64,000 nt of DNA. Source: Microthrix sp041394405. Its GTDB lineage: Bacteria; Actinomycetota; Acidimicrobiia; Acidimicrobiales; Microtrichaceae. Below the pieces are notes generated by a model that worked only from the letters and a program-made list of their open reading frames with translations, was not told the DNA's origin and did not search any database. The stretch spans positions 682,001-746,000 of the forward strand of contig JAWKIF010000006.1 of NCBI GenBank assembly GCA_041394405.1, in the 5' to 3' direction. Shown one piece after another: positions 63,209-64,000 of this stretch (positions are counted from its first letter, which is position 1; each line of letters begins with the position of its first letter). A program made the position numbers and the translations under genes.

Positions 63209-64000
63209 GAGGAGGTGGCCCGGTCGGTTTCGGCGGGCACGAAGCCCAGGCCGAGGCCTCCCGGGTTCAGCAGCCCTTGCGGGTCGATGGCCGCCTTCAC
63301 CGCCTCGAGCACGCCGAGGCCGGCCTCGCCCAGGGCATCGGCCATGAACGGCGCCCTGCCGATGCCGACCCCATGGTGGTGGGAGAGGGAGCCGCCGCCG
63401 TCCAGCACGGCGCGCGTGGCGACCGCCCAGGCCTCCTGGTGGTAGGCCGTGCGCCGGTCGGGTTCCACCCCACCGGCGAAGGTGAAGTACAGGCAGCCGC
63501 CGTCGAGGTAGCTGTGGCTCTGGTGGGTGGAGGCCACCAACGTTCCCTCGACCCCCTCCAGCGCCGCCACGACATCACGTGCGAGGGCGCCCAGGGCACT
63601 CCATGGGCCGGAGATCTCCAGCGTGTCCACCACGAACCCCTTCCCGACCAGGTCTTCCAGCTCGGCGACGTTGTTGCGCCGTTGCATCCAGCGCTCCACC
63701 AACGCAACGTCGGCGGCGGTGCCCGTTCGGGTGGCCTCGTCGTCCAGGACGCTCAGCGTGGCCCGAACGATGGAGGGGTCGCCCTCGTCGAGCGCCAGCA
63801 ACAACGCGTCGGTGCCGGTGTTGAAGCCTCGCTCTCCTTCGGTCGCGTCGTAGAGCCGCAGCACCGCAGGGGTGGCGCCCCGCTGCACGGTGCGGCGCAT
63901 GGCCTCCAGCGCGTCATCGAAGGAGCCGAAGGTGTAGGCCGCCCGCCCCTCAGCCTCGGGAAGCGGTCGCGCCCGCAGCCGCACCCCGACGATCACGCCG
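63205..64000 (-). CDS. FAD-linked oxidase, alkyl-DHAP-synthase-like, C-terminal part
   Basis: The last 264 codons of a flavoprotein whose N-terminal FAD-binding half lies outside the window. The C-terminal domain contains VGVRLRARPLPEA, a HxHxYxxG-like THQSHSYLDGGCLYFTFA, and the triple-histidine motif GGSLSHHHGVGIGR that is characteristic of alkyldihydroxyacetonephosphate synthase and its relatives. It ends KAAIDPQGLLNPGGLGL. In bacteria such proteins are often annotated as glycerol-3-phosphate dehydrogenase or D-lactate-type oxidases. The stop overlaps the next gene, and a glycerol-kinase-like gene follows. Confidence 0.85.
   Translation of the reverse strand, partial: GVIVGVRLRARPLPEAEGRAAYTFGSFDDALEAMRRTVQRGATPAVLRLYDATEGERGFNTGTDALLLALDEGDPSIVRATLSVLDDEATRTGTAADVALVERWMQRRNNVAELEDLVGKGFVVDTLEISGPWSALGALARDVVAALEGVEGTLVASTHQSHSYLDGGCLYFTFAGGVEPDRRTAYHQEAWAVATRAVLDGGGSLSHHHGVGIGRAPFMADALGEAGLGVLEAVKAAIDPQGLLNPGGLGLGFVPAETDRATSS

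Overview
The window is visibly GC-rich, densely coded, and carries GTG starts and 4-base GTGA/ATGA gene overlaps throughout. Together with the gene content (RpoD-type sigma factor next to dnaG, single-chain glycyl-tRNA synthetase, KLSKR-type isoleucyl-tRNA synthetase, class Ia ribonucleotide reductase, CsaA, two polyphosphate kinases of the PPK2 type) this points to a high-GC actinobacterium. The mix of heptose genes, PPK2 genes and TetR/limonene-epoxide-hydrolase-like genes is compatible with Acidimicrobiia (Microthrix/Iamia relatives), but that placement is inference.

Layout. 1-3338 (minus): an envelope-glycan operon with a membrane-anchored beta protein, a polytopic glycosyltransferase-like protein, a heptose-7-phosphate kinase and the start of a sugar nucleotidyltransferase. 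3775-10105: dapB, then the conserved phoH-ybeY-corC-era row. 10145-15259 (minus): a DinG helicase and a large secreted propeller protein, which separate era from recO (15399). 16169-22278: membrane protein, csaA, then glyS-dnaG-rpoD. 22399-23672: a short foreign-looking stretch with an orphan DUF4177-like gene, tRNA-Asn and a broken hicB. 23673-26443: oxidoreductase and a DUF1254/DUF1214 lipoprotein.

26562-32851 (minus) is the highlight: a cobalamin riboswitch leads a five-gene operon with 4-base overlaps at every junction. It encodes a secreted alpha/alpha-barrel protein, a secreted DUF4430-like beta-domain protein and a complete ECF importer (EcfT, fused double ATPase, S component). The two secreted proteins correspond to the two halves of animal transcobalamin/intrinsic factor, so the operon looks like a surface B12-capture and uptake system.

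33016-48025: tRNA-CAU, a DrrAB-type ABC exporter, a GGDEF protein, an acyltransferase, two PPK2 genes, an inositol-phosphatase-like gene, Nudix, tRNA-Val, a Coq4-like gene with a TetR regulator, an epoxide-hydrolase-like gene, a methyltransferase and a site-2 protease. 48041-50383: a DUF4230 gene cut in two by a complete IS1380-family element with 13-bp inverted repeats and a 5-bp target duplication. 50483-61268: a strong terminator, ileS, nrdAB with a clear promoter, a class A penicillin-binding protein, a zinc-ribbon coiled-coil protein and a membrane protein. 61338-64000 (minus): an overlapping unit of glycerol-kinase-like FGGY kinase, small membrane protein and an alkyl-DHAP-synthase-like flavoprotein that runs off the window.

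A short near-palindromic repeat occurs in at least two, perhaps three, intergenic sites. No rRNA genes, CRISPR arrays or prophage were seen.
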